Source: Streptomyces violaceusniger
Lineage (GTDB): Bacteria; Actinomycetota; Actinomycetes; Streptomycetales; Streptomycetaceae
Length of the DNA stretch: 64,000 bases
NCBI GenBank assembly: GCA_005405945.1
Contig: BJHW01000001.1
Location: 3,534,001-3,598,000 of the forward strand
Direction: 5' to 3'
The translations under genes were made by a program, and so were the position numbers. Every line of letters starts with the position of its first letter. Positions within the stretch are counted from its first letter, which is position 1. The notes under the pieces are model-generated. The model searched no databases and was not told the DNA's origin. It was given only the letters and a program-made list of their open reading frames with translations. Below are positions 20,540 to 28,922 of this stretch, one piece after another.

Positions 20540-21118
20540 CTACAGATGCGGCAGGATGTGCGGCATCAGGTCCTGGAAGGTGCGGCCGTTGGCCGGCTCG
20601 CCGACCGCCTTCATCTGCCAGGCGCCGCCCGCGCGCTGCACCGTGGCCATGATCTGGGCGGTGTACTGCCCGCCGCCGGTGAGGGTGTAGCGGGCGAGCT
20701 CCTGGCCGTTGGTCTCGTCCACCAGCCGGCAGAACGCGTTCTGCACCTCGGCGAAGGTCTGACCGGTGAAGGAGTTCACCGTGAAGACGATCTGGTCGAT
20801 GTGGACGGGCACCCGCTGGAGGTCGACCAGGATGGCCTCGTCGTCGCCGCCCTGCCCGGCGCCGCCCACGAGGTTGTCACCGGTGTGGCGGACCGAGCCG
20901 TCGTCGCTGACCAGGTGGCGGAAGAAGACGACATCGGTGGGCTGCTTGTCGGCGAAGAGGACGGCCGACGCGTCGAGGTCGATCTCCCGCGTACGGGAGC
21001 CGAACAGCCCGCGGCGGGGCGCCGCCTGCCAGCCCAGCCCCATCCGCACCGCGGTCAGGGTGCCCCCGTCGGCCTTCTGCAGGCTGATGGCCTGTCCCTT
21101 GGACATGTTGACCGTCAC
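20540..21118 (-). CDS. TerD-family stress protein
   Basis: A 192-residue TerD protein. The family binds calcium through acidic residues and is linked to tellurite, phage and oxidative stress; in streptomycetes homologues affect calcium handling and differentiation. Family features are MSKGQAISL at the start, EIDLDASAVLFAD, the conserved DNLVGGAGQGGDDEAI segment with its aspartates, and ELARYTLTG near the end. The GTG at 21116-21118 is used; an internal ATG (MSKGQ) 12 bases later is possible. Followed by a direct repeat and a strong hairpin. Confidence 0.93.
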   Translation of the reverse strand: MTVNMSKGQAISLQKADGGTLTAVRMGLGWQAAPRRGLFGSRTREIDLDASAVLFADKQPTDVVFFRHLVSDDGSVRHTGDNLVGGAGQGGDDEAILVDLQRVPVHIDQIVFTVNSFTGQTFAEVQNAFCRLVDETNGQELARYTLTGGGQYTAQIMATVQRAGGAWQMKAVGEPANGRTFQDLMPHILPHL

Positions 21119-21314
21119 GCGCTGTCCCTACTCTCGTCTCTCGATTCCCCGTGGCCGCGGCGGGTGTGCGGCCATGGCCGCGCCGTACGCACGGCCCTTC
21201 CGAAAACCCTATGCACGGCCGCCGGGGCTCCGGCCGGACGAGCGGACTTTTGTGTCGGTCTTGCAACACAGGGAACCCGCGGGCGCCCCGGTGAGAACCC
21301 GGGGCGCGCGGTCA

Positions 21315-23459
21315 TCAGGACACTCCGGCCTCCCGCATCTGCCGCAGCTCCTTCTTCAACTCCGACACCTCGTCGCGCAGTCGGGCGGCCACCTCGAACT
21401 GGAGCTCCGCCGCCGCGGCCCGCATGCGGTCGGTCATCTCCTCGATCTGCTCGGCGAGCTCGGCCGCGGGCCGGTCGGTCAGCACCGCCCCCTTGGCCTT
21501 GCCCTTGGCGGCCTTGGCCTTGCCGCCCTTGGCCGCCTTGCCGCCGGCCGCCGGTTCTGCCGCCTTCGCGCCCTTGCCGTCCTTCGCCTTGCGGTAGCCG
21601 GTGCCGAGCAGCTCCTCGGTGTCGACGTCCTCGCGGGCGATCTGGGCCACGATGTCGTTGATCTTCTTGCGCAGCGGCTGCGGATCGATCTTGTTGGCCT
21701 TGTTGTACGCGATCTGCTTCTCGCGGCGGCGGTTGGTCTCGTCGATGGCCTTCGCCATCGCCGGGGTGACCTTGTCGGCGTACATGTGCACCTGGCCCGA
21801 GACGTTACGGGCGGCGCGGCCGATCGTCTGGATCAGCGAGGTGCCCGAGCGCAGGAAGCCCTCCTTGTCGGCGTCGAGGATGGCGACCAGCGAGACCTCC
21901 GGCAGGTCCAGGCCCTCCCGCAGCAGGTTGATGCCCACCAGCACGTCGAACTCACCGGCGCGCAGCTCGCGCAGCAGCTCGACCCGGCGCAGGGTGTCCA
22001 CATCGCTGTGCAGATAGCGCACCTGGATGCCCAGCTCGAGCATGTAGTCGGTGAGGTCCTCGGCCATCTTCTTGGTGAGGGTGGTGACCAGGACGCGCTC
22101 GTCCTTCTCGGTGCGGGTGCGGATCTCATGGATGAGATCGTCGATCTGGCCCTCGGTCGGCTTGACGACGACCTCCGGGTCGACCAGGCCGGTCGGGCGG
22201 ATGATCTGTTCCACGAAGCCGTCGCCACGGGACATCTCGTACGTCCCCGGGGTGGCCGAGAGATAGACCGTCTGGCCGACGCGCTCCAGGAACTCCTCCC
22301 ACTTCAGCGGGCGGTTGTCCAGTGCGGAGGGCAGCCGGAAGCCGTGCTCGATCAGGGTCCGCTTGCGGGAGGCGTCGCCCTCGTACATCGCGCCGATCTG
22401 CGGCACCGTGACATGCGACTCGTCGATGACCAGGAGGAAGTCCTCCGGGAAGTAGTCCAGCAGGGTGTGCGGCGGGGATCCGGTCTCACGGCCGTCGATG
22501 TGCAGCGAGTAGTTCTCGATGCCGGAGCAGGTGCCGATCTGCCGCATCATCTCGATGTCGTAGGTGGTGCGCATCCGCAGCCGCTGGGCCTCCAGCAGCT
22601 TGCCCTGCTTCTCCATCCGGGCCAGGGTCTGCTCCAGCTCGGCCTCGATCCCGGCGATGGCCTTCTCCATGCGCTCGGGCCCGGCCACGTAGTGGGTGGC
22701 CGGGAACACATACAGCTCCTGGTCGTCGCTGATCACTTCGCCGGTGAGCGGGTGGAGCGTGGACAGCGCCTCGATCTCGTCGCCGAACATCTCGATGCGG
22801 ACCGCGAGCTCCTCGTAGACCGGGAAGATCTCGATGGTGTCGCCGCGGACCCGGAAGGTGCCCCGGGTGAACGCCATGTCGTTGCGGTTGTACTGAATAT
22901 CGACGAAGCGACGCAGCAGCTGATCGCGGTCGATCTCCTCGCCGACCTTGAGCGGCACCATGCGGTCCACGTACTCCTGCGGCGTACCGAGGCCGTAGAT
23001 GCAGGAGACGGAGGCCACCACGACCACGTCACGCCGGGTGAGCAGCGAATTCGTCGCCGAGTGGCGCAGCCGCTCCACCTCCTCGTTGATCGAGGAGTCC
23101 TTCTCGATGTAGGTGTCCGACTGCGGGACGTATGCCTCGGGCTGGTAGTAGTCGTAGTACGAGACGAAGTACTCGACCGCGTTGTTCGGCAGCAGCTCGC
23201 GGAACTCATTGGCCAGCTGGGCGGCCAGCGTCTTGTTCGGAGCCATGACCAGCGTGGGCCGCTGCAGCTTCTCGATCATCCATGCGGTGGTCGCGGACTT
23301 GCCGGTGCCGGTCGCGCCGAGCAGGACGACGTCCCTCTCCCCCGCGCGGACGCGCCGGTCGAGGTCGGCGATGGCGGTGGGCTGGTCACCGCTGGGCTGA
23401 TAGGGGCTGACGACCTCGAAGGGCGCCACCTTGCGTTCGAGCTGAGTTACGGGCCGCAT
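21315..23459 (-). CDS. uvrB: Excinuclease ABC subunit B
   Basis: A 714-residue UvrB, the helicase-like subunit that verifies damage and recruits UvrC. It shows Walker A GATGTGKS, the beta-hairpin region [21 protein letters not shown], the DESH box, SATPGTYE and the motif VI region QTIGRAARN. The C-terminal UVR domain ([23 protein letters not shown]) binds UvrC. The ATG at 23457-23459 starts [10 protein letters not shown]. Between about residues 620 and 657 is a Lys/Gly/Ala-rich basic insert not found in E. coli UvrB, echoing the basic tail of UvrA. Intact, no frameshift. Confidence 0.97.
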   Translation of the reverse strand: MRPVTQLERKVAPFEVVSPYQPSGDQPTAIADLDRRVRAGERDVVLLGATGTGKSATTAWMIEKLQRPTLVMAPNKTLAAQLANEFRELLPNNAVEYFVSYYDYYQPEAYVPQSDTYIEKDSSINEEVERLRHSATNSLLTRRDVVVVASVSCIYGLGTPQEYVDRMVPLKVGEEIDRDQLLRRFVDIQYNRNDMAFTRGTFRVRGDTIEIFPVYEELAVRIEMFGDEIEALSTLHPLTGEVISDDQELYVFPATHYVAGPERMEKAIAGIEAELEQTLARMEKQGKLLEAQRLRMRTTYDIEMMRQIGTCSGIENYSLHIDGRETGSPPHTLLDYFPEDFLLVIDESHVTVPQIGAMYEGDASRKRTLIEHGFRLPSALDNRPLKWEEFLERVGQTVYLSATPGTYEMSRGDGFVEQIIRPTGLVDPEVVVKPTEGQIDDLIHEIRTRTEKDERVLVTTLTKKMAEDLTDYMLELGIQVRYLHSDVDTLRRVELLRELRAGEFDVLVGINLLREGLDLPEVSLVAILDADKEGFLRSGTSLIQTIGRAARNVSGQVHMYADKVTPAMAKAIDETNRRREKQIAYNKANKIDPQPLRKKINDIVAQIAREDVDTEELLGTGYRKAKDGKGAKAAEPAAGGKAAKGGKAKAAKGKAKGAVLTDRPAAELAEQIEEMTDRMRAAAAELQFEVAARLRDEVSELKKELRQMREAGVS

Positions 23460-23673
23460 GAGACCAACCGTACGACTCGCCACTGACAACGGCTGAGCGC
23501 TCGTCCGCACCACCCCTCCCCCGCCCTCCGGCAGGATTCGGATGATCATGCGCGCGATATCGCCCGTGACACGAATTTTCCGTCCATCCGATATCTATCC
23601 TCCGCTGCCACGCATCTGGGACCCTCTGCGCGTCCATGAGTCGGACGAGAATCAGACGACGCGAGGAGTCCGT

Positions 23674-24551
23674 ATGCAGATCCGCCCGGCCGCCGCGTTA
23701 ACCGGCGCGCTCATCGGGATGTCCGCGCTCTTCCTCCCCACGGCCACGGCTCAGGCCACCGGCCAGACGCACCACCACACGGTCACCGTGGCCCATCGCG
23801 GTGCCTCCGCGTACGCCCCGAGAACACCCTGGCCGCCGTCGACGCCGCCGACGACCTGGGCATCGACTGGGTGGAGAACGACGTCCAGCGCACCAGGGAC
23901 GGCGAGCTGATCGTCATGCACGACACCACGCTGAGCCGGACCACCGACGTCGAGCAGGTCTTCCCGGACCGCGCGCCCTGGAAGATCTCCGACTTCACCC
24001 TCGACGAGATCGAGAAGCTGGACGCCGGAAGCTGGTTCGGCCCCGAGTTCCAGGGCGAGGCGGTGCCCACCCTGGAGGAGTACATGGACCGGGTTTCGGA
24101 CAACCACCAAAAGCTCCTGCTGGAGCTCAAGGCTCCTGAGCTCTATCCGGGGATCGAACGCCAGACGCTGCGGGAGCTGCGCAGAGAGGGCTGGCTGGAC
24201 CACCGGCACAAGCGCCGGCTGGTCGTCCAGAGCTTCAGCGCCGACTCCGTGCGGACGGTCCACCGGCTGCGGCCGGACGTCAAGACCGGTTTCCTGGGCA
24301 CCCCGGCCGTCGCCGACCTGCCGGAGTACGCCGAGTTCTCCGACCAGATCAACCCCAGCTACACCACCATCGACGCCGGCTACGTGTCCGCGGTGCGGTC
24401 GGTGGAGGGGGCGCACGGCAAGCCGTTGGAGGTCTACACCTGGACCGTCAACGACGGCCCGACGGCTGTCTCGGTCGCGGGCATGGGCGTGAACGGCATC
24501 ATCACCAACAAGCCCGATGTGGTCCGGGACGCCCTCGACGACGCCTCGTGA
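23674..24551 (+). CDS. Secreted glycerophosphodiester phosphodiesterase, TTA codon (one frameshift)
   Basis: A 292-residue exported GDPD that should split glycerophosphodiesters into sn-glycerol-3-phosphate and an alcohol, recycling lipid or teichoic acid fragments. It has a signal peptide (MQIRPAAAL... to ATAQA), the catalytic VAHRGAS, then, after restoring one C near 23818-23824, PENTLAA, and END...HDTTLSRTT, plus LLLELK. The start ATG follows GAGGAG. Leu9 in the signal peptide is TTA (23698-23700), the rare codon read by the developmental bldA tRNA. S. coelicolor has PhoP-controlled GDPDs; I found no clear PHO box here. Confidence 0.92.
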
Positions 24552-24571
24552 GCCACGGCTCCGCCTGACGA

Positions 24572-24601
24572 AGCGCCCCGCCGGCCGACCGGCGGGGCGC
24601 T
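24572..24601. terminator. 13-bp hairpin after the phosphodiesterase gene
   Basis: AGCGCCCCGCCGG (24572-24584) pairs perfectly with 24589-24601 around CCGA. It lies 20 bases past the stop and 40 bases before the methyltransferase start, as expected for an intrinsic-type terminator without T-run. Confidence 0.75.
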
Positions 24602-24640
24602 GTCGGGGGCGCTGTCGGTGGGGGGTTCTACGCTGAAGGC

Positions 24641-25303
24641 GTGACGATCGCAGAGCGGCAGACACAACCGGACCCGCGGGAGCGGCCGGAGCGGCGGGAA
24701 CGCCCGGAGGGGCCGGAGGGGCCGGAGGCGCGCGCCTGGGCCTGGGCGGTCCTGGCCACGCCCATCGGCCCGCTGCTGCTCGCGGCCACCGACGAGGGGC
24801 TGGCCCAGGTGGTCTTCCACGCGGAGGAGAAGACGGCGGCCGAGGCCGTCGCGAGGCTCACCCGCCGTCTCGGCGCCGAGCCCACCGCCGTGCCGCCCGC
24901 GGCCCCCGGCACCGCGGCCGTCCCGTCCGCACCTCGCTGCGCCGGGCATCTGACCGAGGCGATACGGCAGATGGAGAGCTATTTCGCCGGGGACACAAAG
25001 GCCTTCACCCTCTCCCTGGACTGGTCCCTGATCACCGGCTTCAACCGCCGGGTGCTGCGCGAGCTGGCCGCGCATGTGCCCTATGGCACGGTCGTCGGCT
25101 ATCAGAACCTCGCCGACCGGGTGGGTGAGCCGGGCGCGGCCCGCGCCGTCGGTGTGGCCATGGGGAGCAATCCACTGCCGGTCGTGGTGCCGTGCCACCG
25201 AGTGGTGGAGAGCGGCGGGGGTATCGGCGGTTTCGGCGGCGGGCTGGAGACCAAGCGCACCCTGCTGGCACTGGAAGGCGTTCTTCCGCAACCGCTCTTC
25301 TGA
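24641..25303 (+). CDS. ogt: Methylated-DNA-[protein]-cysteine S-methyltransferase
   Basis: A 220-residue suicide repair protein that moves alkyl groups from O6-alkylguanine to its own cysteine. The acceptor motif is PCHRVV with the flanking GSNPLPVVV, preceded by the helix-turn-helix VPYGTVVGYQNLA and followed by GGFGGGLETKRTLL. The first 35 residues are a Pro/Glu/Arg-rich extension before the conserved core. The GTG at 24641 is used. It sits between a terminator and the DUF4360 pair and probably forms a single-gene unit. Confidence 0.93.
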   Translation: MTIAERQTQPDPRERPERRERPEGPEGPEARAWAWAVLATPIGPLLLAATDEGLAQVVFHAEEKTAAEAVARLTRRLGAEPTAVPPAAPGTAAVPSAPRCAGHLTEAIRQMESYFAGDTKAFTLSLDWSLITGFNRRVLRELAAHVPYGTVVGYQNLADRVGEPGAARAVGVAMGSNPLPVVVPCHRVVESGGGIGGFGGGLETKRTLLALEGVLPQPLF

Positions 25304-25636
25304 ATCGCCCTTCCCGGCCGGACGGAAATATCTTGTTCCGGAATTCCGCGGCCGTCTTGTGGCGCTTGCGTGTCACCCTTATCTTAAGAGCGCCCATCGC
25401 CTTGGCCTTCTGTCAGCAGCCGGGCATGGGGCTCTCATTGCGTTCGGCCGTACGAACCGTACCGCGTGATAACGCTCTTCCGCTCTTCAGCACTTCCCGC
25501 TCCACCGATCGTGCGCGCCACCTGCTCTGCCGGTACTTCCCGCACGTCCCGCACCCCCAGCTCTTCCTCGCTCTTCCCCGCTCCTCGGAAATTCATCGCT
25601 CAACTACGTCCCCACAAGTGATCGAATTGGAGAGCC
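25304..25636. other. Leader region of the DUF4360 pair
   Basis: A 333-base gap with no credible gene. Its last 190 bases are pyrimidine-rich on the plus strand, with CGCTCTTCC-like words repeated at least four times. GGAGAG at 25629-25634 is the ribosome site of the first DUF4360 gene. I see no strong -35/-10 pair; its base composition is lower in GC than the neighbours. Confidence 0.5.
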
Positions 25637-26290
25637 ATGTCCGGTGTTCTGCTGGCGGGCGGCGCGGCCGCGGCGCTATTCGCCTCGGCCCTTTCCACCC
25701 AGGGTGTTTCCTCGGCCCCTGATGGACCGCCGGAAAAGATCCAGATAAGCGTCAAGACGGTGAACGGCTCGGGCTGCCCCAAGGGCACCACCGCCGTGGC
25801 CGTCGCCGCCGACAACTCGGCGTTCACCGTGACCTACAGCGACTATCTCGCCCAGGTCGGCCCCGGCGCGGATCCGACCGACATCCGGAAGAACTGCCAG
25901 CTCAGCCTGGGCGTGCATGTGCCGCAGGGGTTCACCTACGCCATCGCCCAGGTCGACTACCGGGGCTATGGCTACCTCGAAAAGGGCGCCAAGGGCACCG
26001 AGAAGGCGAGCTACTACTTCCAGGGCTCGGCGGACACCGCGTCGCGGACCCATGACTTCAGCGGTCCGTACAACGACAACTGGCAGACCACCGACAGCAC
26101 CGACTACAGCGCCCTGGTGTGGGCCCCCTGCGGCCAGGACCGCAACTTCAACGTCAACACCGAGCTGCGGGTCAGCGCCGGCACCTCTCCTGCGGGCACC
26201 ACCAGCTTCATGGCCATGGACTCGACGGACGGCGGAGTCAACACGGTTTACCACCTCGCCTGGAAGGAATGCCCTTCCGCCGTCCGGTAG
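25637..26290 (+). CDS. Secreted DUF4360 protein, copy 1
   Basis: A 217-residue protein with a short signal peptide (MSGVLLAGGAAAALFASAL) and a mature DUF4360 domain: VNGSGCPKGT, FTVTYSDYLAQVGPG, RKNCQLSLGVHVPQG, YYFQG and NFNVNTELRV. Four conserved cysteines probably form two disulfides. The family occurs in actinomycetes and filamentous fungi and has no established function. Copy 2 follows 30 bases later and is about 65% identical by eye, so the pair arose by tandem duplication. Leu at position 15 is CTA here, against TTA at the equivalent place in copy 2. Confidence 0.85.
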   Translation: MSGVLLAGGAAAALFASALSTQGVSSAPDGPPEKIQISVKTVNGSGCPKGTTAVAVAADNSAFTVTYSDYLAQVGPGADPTDIRKNCQLSLGVHVPQGFTYAIAQVDYRGYGYLEKGAKGTEKASYYFQGSADTASRTHDFSGPYNDNWQTTDSTDYSALVWAPCGQDRNFNVNTELRVSAGTSPAGTTSFMAMDSTDGGVNTVYHLAWKECPSAVR

Positions 26291-26320
26291 CCCGGTAAAT
26301 CCACCATCGAATGGAGAATC

Positions 26321-26983
26321 ATGCCCGGTGTTCTGTACGCAGGCGGCGTGGTCGCGGCGTTATGCGCCTCGACGCTCACTTCTCAGGCATATGCACAACC
26401 CCCGTTCGACACCGTGCCGCCCGACAAGATCGTGATCACGGTCGCGACCGTCAATGGGTCGGGCTGCCCGGCGGGCACCGCGGCGATCGCCGTCTCCCCG
26501 GACAACACGGCCTTCACCGTGACCTACAGCGAGTATCTCGCACAGGTGGGCAAGGGATCCAAGCCGACGGACTTCAGGAAGAACTGTCAGCTGAGTCTGG
26601 TCACGCATGTGCCACAGGGATTCTCCTACGCCATCGCGAGTGTCGACTACCGTGGTTTCGCCCATCTGGAAAAGGGCGCGTCCGCCACCCAGAAAGCCTC
26701 GTACTACTTCCAAGGGCAGTCGCAGACCTCGTCGAACACGCATAGCTACAACGGCGCCTACGACGACAACTGGCAGGCCACCGACGTATCCGATATCGCC
26801 ACCGTGGTGTGGTCGCCCTGCGGTGAACTCCGCAACTTCAACATCAACACCGAGTTGCGGGTCAACGCCGGATCGTCCAACACCACGGATACGACGAGCT
26901 TCATCGCCATGGACTCGACGGACGGCGATGTGAGCACCACCTATCACTTCGCCTGGAAGGAATGCCCGCCGACCAAGAAGTGA
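26321..26983 (+). CDS. Secreted DUF4360 protein, copy 2, with TTA codon
   Basis: A 220-residue paralogue of the preceding gene with signal peptide MPGVLYAGGVVAALCAST and the same conserved blocks (VNGSGCPAGT, FTVTYSEYLAQVG, RKNCQLSL, VPQGFSYAI, NINTELRV, MDSTDGDV). Leu14, inside the signal peptide, is TTA (26360-26362), so translation should depend on the bldA tRNA. It has its own GGAGAAT ribosome site, 30 bases after copy 1. Function is unknown; the secreted, disulfide-containing form suggests a cell-surface or extracellular role in growth or development. Confidence 0.85.
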   Translation: MPGVLYAGGVVAALCASTLTSQAYAQPPFDTVPPDKIVITVATVNGSGCPAGTAAIAVSPDNTAFTVTYSEYLAQVGKGSKPTDFRKNCQLSLVTHVPQGFSYAIASVDYRGFAHLEKGASATQKASYYFQGQSQTSSNTHSYNGAYDDNWQATDVSDIATVVWSPCGELRNFNINTELRVNAGSSNTTDTTSFIAMDSTDGDVSTTYHFAWKECPPTKK

Positions 26984-27040
26984 CCCCCGCGCACCAACCC
27001 GGACCTGGCCCCCTGCGCACCGCCTCGAAACGTACCCCGG

Positions 27041-27688
27041 CTACGGCTCCGGGCGGTGCCAGGCCGGATGCCGGGGGTCGTCCATCCGCACCACCACGTC
27101 CGCCGCATCACCGGGCCCCACCTCGTCCTCGTAGCGCGCGAAGGCGGGCAGGGTCCAGCGGTCGCCCTCGTCGGTGCGGCGGGCGAGGGCCGCCGGGGAC
27201 AGCCGCAGATGCACCGAGAGGTCGAACGGGAACCAGTGCCCCAGCAGCAGCGCGCCGTGCAGCAACAGCACCCCGCCCCGCGGAAGTTCGGCGTACGGGC
27301 TGCGCGTGGCCCGGTCGGTCTCCGGATCCCACAGGTCGGGCAGCACCCGCCCGGTGCCGCCCGGCCCCGGTTCCAGCGGATCGAAGACCTCGCGCCACAG
27401 GGCGCCGGTGTCCAGCCAGCGGTCGTAGTACGCGTCGGGGTCCCGCTTCCCGTACTCGTAGCGCAGCGAGGCGGGCCGCCAGAACCCCGCCGCCGCGACC
27501 ACCAGCGCCGGTCGACCGAGGATGCGCAGCGCCTCCGCCAGATCCCGCGCCAGTTCGCCGGTGGGCGCCGCCGGAGCCCCGTCGACGGCCACTCTCAGCC
27601 AGGGGCTGCCGTCCGCCGCCGTCAGCCCGGCGATGCGGTCGGCGGTCGCGTCGGTCAGCCGTTCCCAGGTGATCGCTTCGAGCCGCAC
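27041..27688 (-). CDS. Uridine kinase-like protein with degenerate P-loop
   Basis: About 215 residues, resembling the streptomycete uridine kinase-like family: an N-terminal beta strand WLRVAVDGAPAA, then FWRPASLRYEYGKRDPDAYYDRWLDTGAL, LLHGALLLG and ADVVVRMDDPRHP. At the place of the Walker A (GxxGSGKT) it reads VDGAPAAPTGELA, without the lysine, so ATP binding in the usual way is doubtful. The GTG at 27686-27688 was taken as start because it begins the conserved part; longer starts run into repeats. Divergent from the DUF1697 gene. Confidence 0.7.
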   Translation of the reverse strand: MRLEAITWERLTDATADRIAGLTAADGSPWLRVAVDGAPAAPTGELARDLAEALRILGRPALVVAAAGFWRPASLRYEYGKRDPDAYYDRWLDTGALWREVFDPLEPGPGGTGRVLPDLWDPETDRATRSPYAELPRGGVLLLHGALLLGHWFPFDLSVHLRLSPAALARRTDEGDRWTLPAFARYEDEVGPGDAADVVVRMDDPRHPAWHRPEP

Positions 27689-27693
27689 GCCCC

Positions 27694-27737
27694 CATCATG
27701 CCGTGGGCCCGGGGCCATCATGCCGTCGGCCCGGGGC
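27694..27737. repeat. 22-bp tandem direct repeat
   Basis: Two adjacent units (27694-27715 and 27716-27737) differ at one base and start CATCATGCCGT. They fill half of the 94-base space between the divergent kinase-like and DUF1697 genes, so they overlap both promoters or leaders. Confidence 0.85.
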
Positions 27738-27782
27738 CGTGGGCTCCAGGCCCAGGGACTCCGGGAGAGGTACCCTCCGGCC

Positions 27783-28325
27783 ATGGCACCTCAGATAGCG
27801 CTGCTCCGCGGCATCAATGTGGGCGGGAACAGGAAGTTCCCCATGGCCCGGCAGCGTGAGCTGATGGCCGAGCTGGGCTTCGAGCACGTCACCGTCCACC
27901 TCCAGACCGGCAATATCGTCTTCGCCGACCCCGGCACCCCGCCCGGGCAAACGGCCCGCACGCTGGAGGACCACTTCGCCGCCGACCTCGGCTTTCCCGT
28001 GGACGTCATGGTCCGTACGCGCGACGAGCTGGCCGCGGCGATCGAGGCCAACCCCTATCCGGAGGCCGTGGCCGAGCCCAAGACCCTGCATGTGGTCTTC
28101 CTCGCGGACGTGCCCGCGGACCCGGCCGCGCTGGACGCGCTGGATCCGGCCGCCTACGCCCCGGAGGCGTTCCGCCTCATCGGACGCGAGATCTTCCTGC
28201 ACTGCCCGGACGGGGTCGGCCGCTCCAAGCTGGCGGCGAAGGTCACCAACGCCCGGCTCGGCGTGCCGGCCACCGCCCGCAACTGGAACACGGTCACCAG
28301 GCTGCTGGCGCTGGCCGACGGCTGA
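27783..28325 (+). CDS. DUF1697 family protein
   Basis: A 180-residue DUF1697 protein. The conserved N-terminus ALLRGINVGGNRKFPM and the central LQTGNIVF are typical, and the end shows GRSKLAAKVTNARLGVPATARNWNTV, the family's C-terminal block. It is probably cytoplasmic; the family has a ferredoxin-like fold and no established function. The ATG at 27783 gives the family start. Confidence 0.9.
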   Translation: MAPQIALLRGINVGGNRKFPMARQRELMAELGFEHVTVHLQTGNIVFADPGTPPGQTARTLEDHFAADLGFPVDVMVRTRDELAAAIEANPYPEAVAEPKTLHVVFLADVPADPAALDALDPAAYAPEAFRLIGREIFLHCPDGVGRSKLAAKVTNARLGVPATARNWNTVTRLLALADG

Positions 28326-28381
28326 GACGTTTTCTCAGCATCGGCCGGAGACACGCCGCATCGGCCGGAGACGAGCCGCGC

Positions 28382-28861
28382 TCAGCTCCAGCCGTACCGC
28401 TGCCGCAGCCGCAGCACGACCAGGTCGAAGCGCGGCCGGTCGAGCGCGCACGCCTCGCGCCGCATCCCGTCCGGATGCACCCGCAGCACCCGGTCCAGAT
28501 CGACCCATGAGTCCCGCCCGGCCCGGTCCCACGGCCCGGAGCCGATCGGCACCCACTCGCGGTCGCCGTCGTGCCGCTTGCTGGACAGCTGCACGGCGAG
28601 CAGCGTCCCGGCCCGCTCCCGCGCGACCACCAGCACCGGGCGGTCCTTGCCGCGGCCGTCGTTCTCCTCGTACGGCACCCATGTCCAGACGATCTCGCCG
28701 GGGTCCGGATCTCCGTCCGGATCGGGCGCGTAACTCGTCCGTACCCGCCCGACCTGGCGCGGATGAGCCTCGACGGTGGCGGCCGGGCCGGTGCTTCCGG
28801 GAAGCGCCGCGCCGTCCCCCGTCCCCTGCGTTCCGTTCAATGGGCTGATCACGCCCGACAC
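28382..28861 (-). CDS. PemK/MazF-fold protein without visible antitoxin
   Basis: About 159 residues: a variable 50-residue N-terminus then a PemK/MazF-like core with PGEIVWTWVPYEENDGRGKDRPVLVVARE, the first strands and loop of the fold, and SWVDLDRVLRVHPDG. MazF-type proteins are mRNA endoribonucleases or, in gyrase-poison relatives, bind topoisomerase. No antitoxin-sized gene adjoins it, so it may be a solitary member. The start is uncertain: GTG at 28859-28861 was chosen, an in-frame GTG lies at 28852. It ends 56 bases from the convergent DUF1697 gene. Confidence 0.75.
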   Translation of the reverse strand: MSGVISPLNGTQGTGDGAALPGSTGPAATVEAHPRQVGRVRTSYAPDPDGDPDPGEIVWTWVPYEENDGRGKDRPVLVVARERAGTLLAVQLSSKRHDGDREWVPIGSGPWDRAGRDSWVDLDRVLRVHPDGMRREACALDRPRFDLVVLRLRQRYGWS

Positions 28862-28922
28862 GTTAACCCGTCCGCGAAACCCGGTGACATGGCGGCCCCC
28901 TCGGCGTGGAAGGGGCTTGTAC

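Noticed and set aside
23542..23673. PHO box upstream of the phosphodiesterase gene
   Set aside because: S. coelicolor relatives are PhoP targets, but I saw no pair of 11-base direct repeats matching GTTCACC-type units, only loose GTCCAT words.
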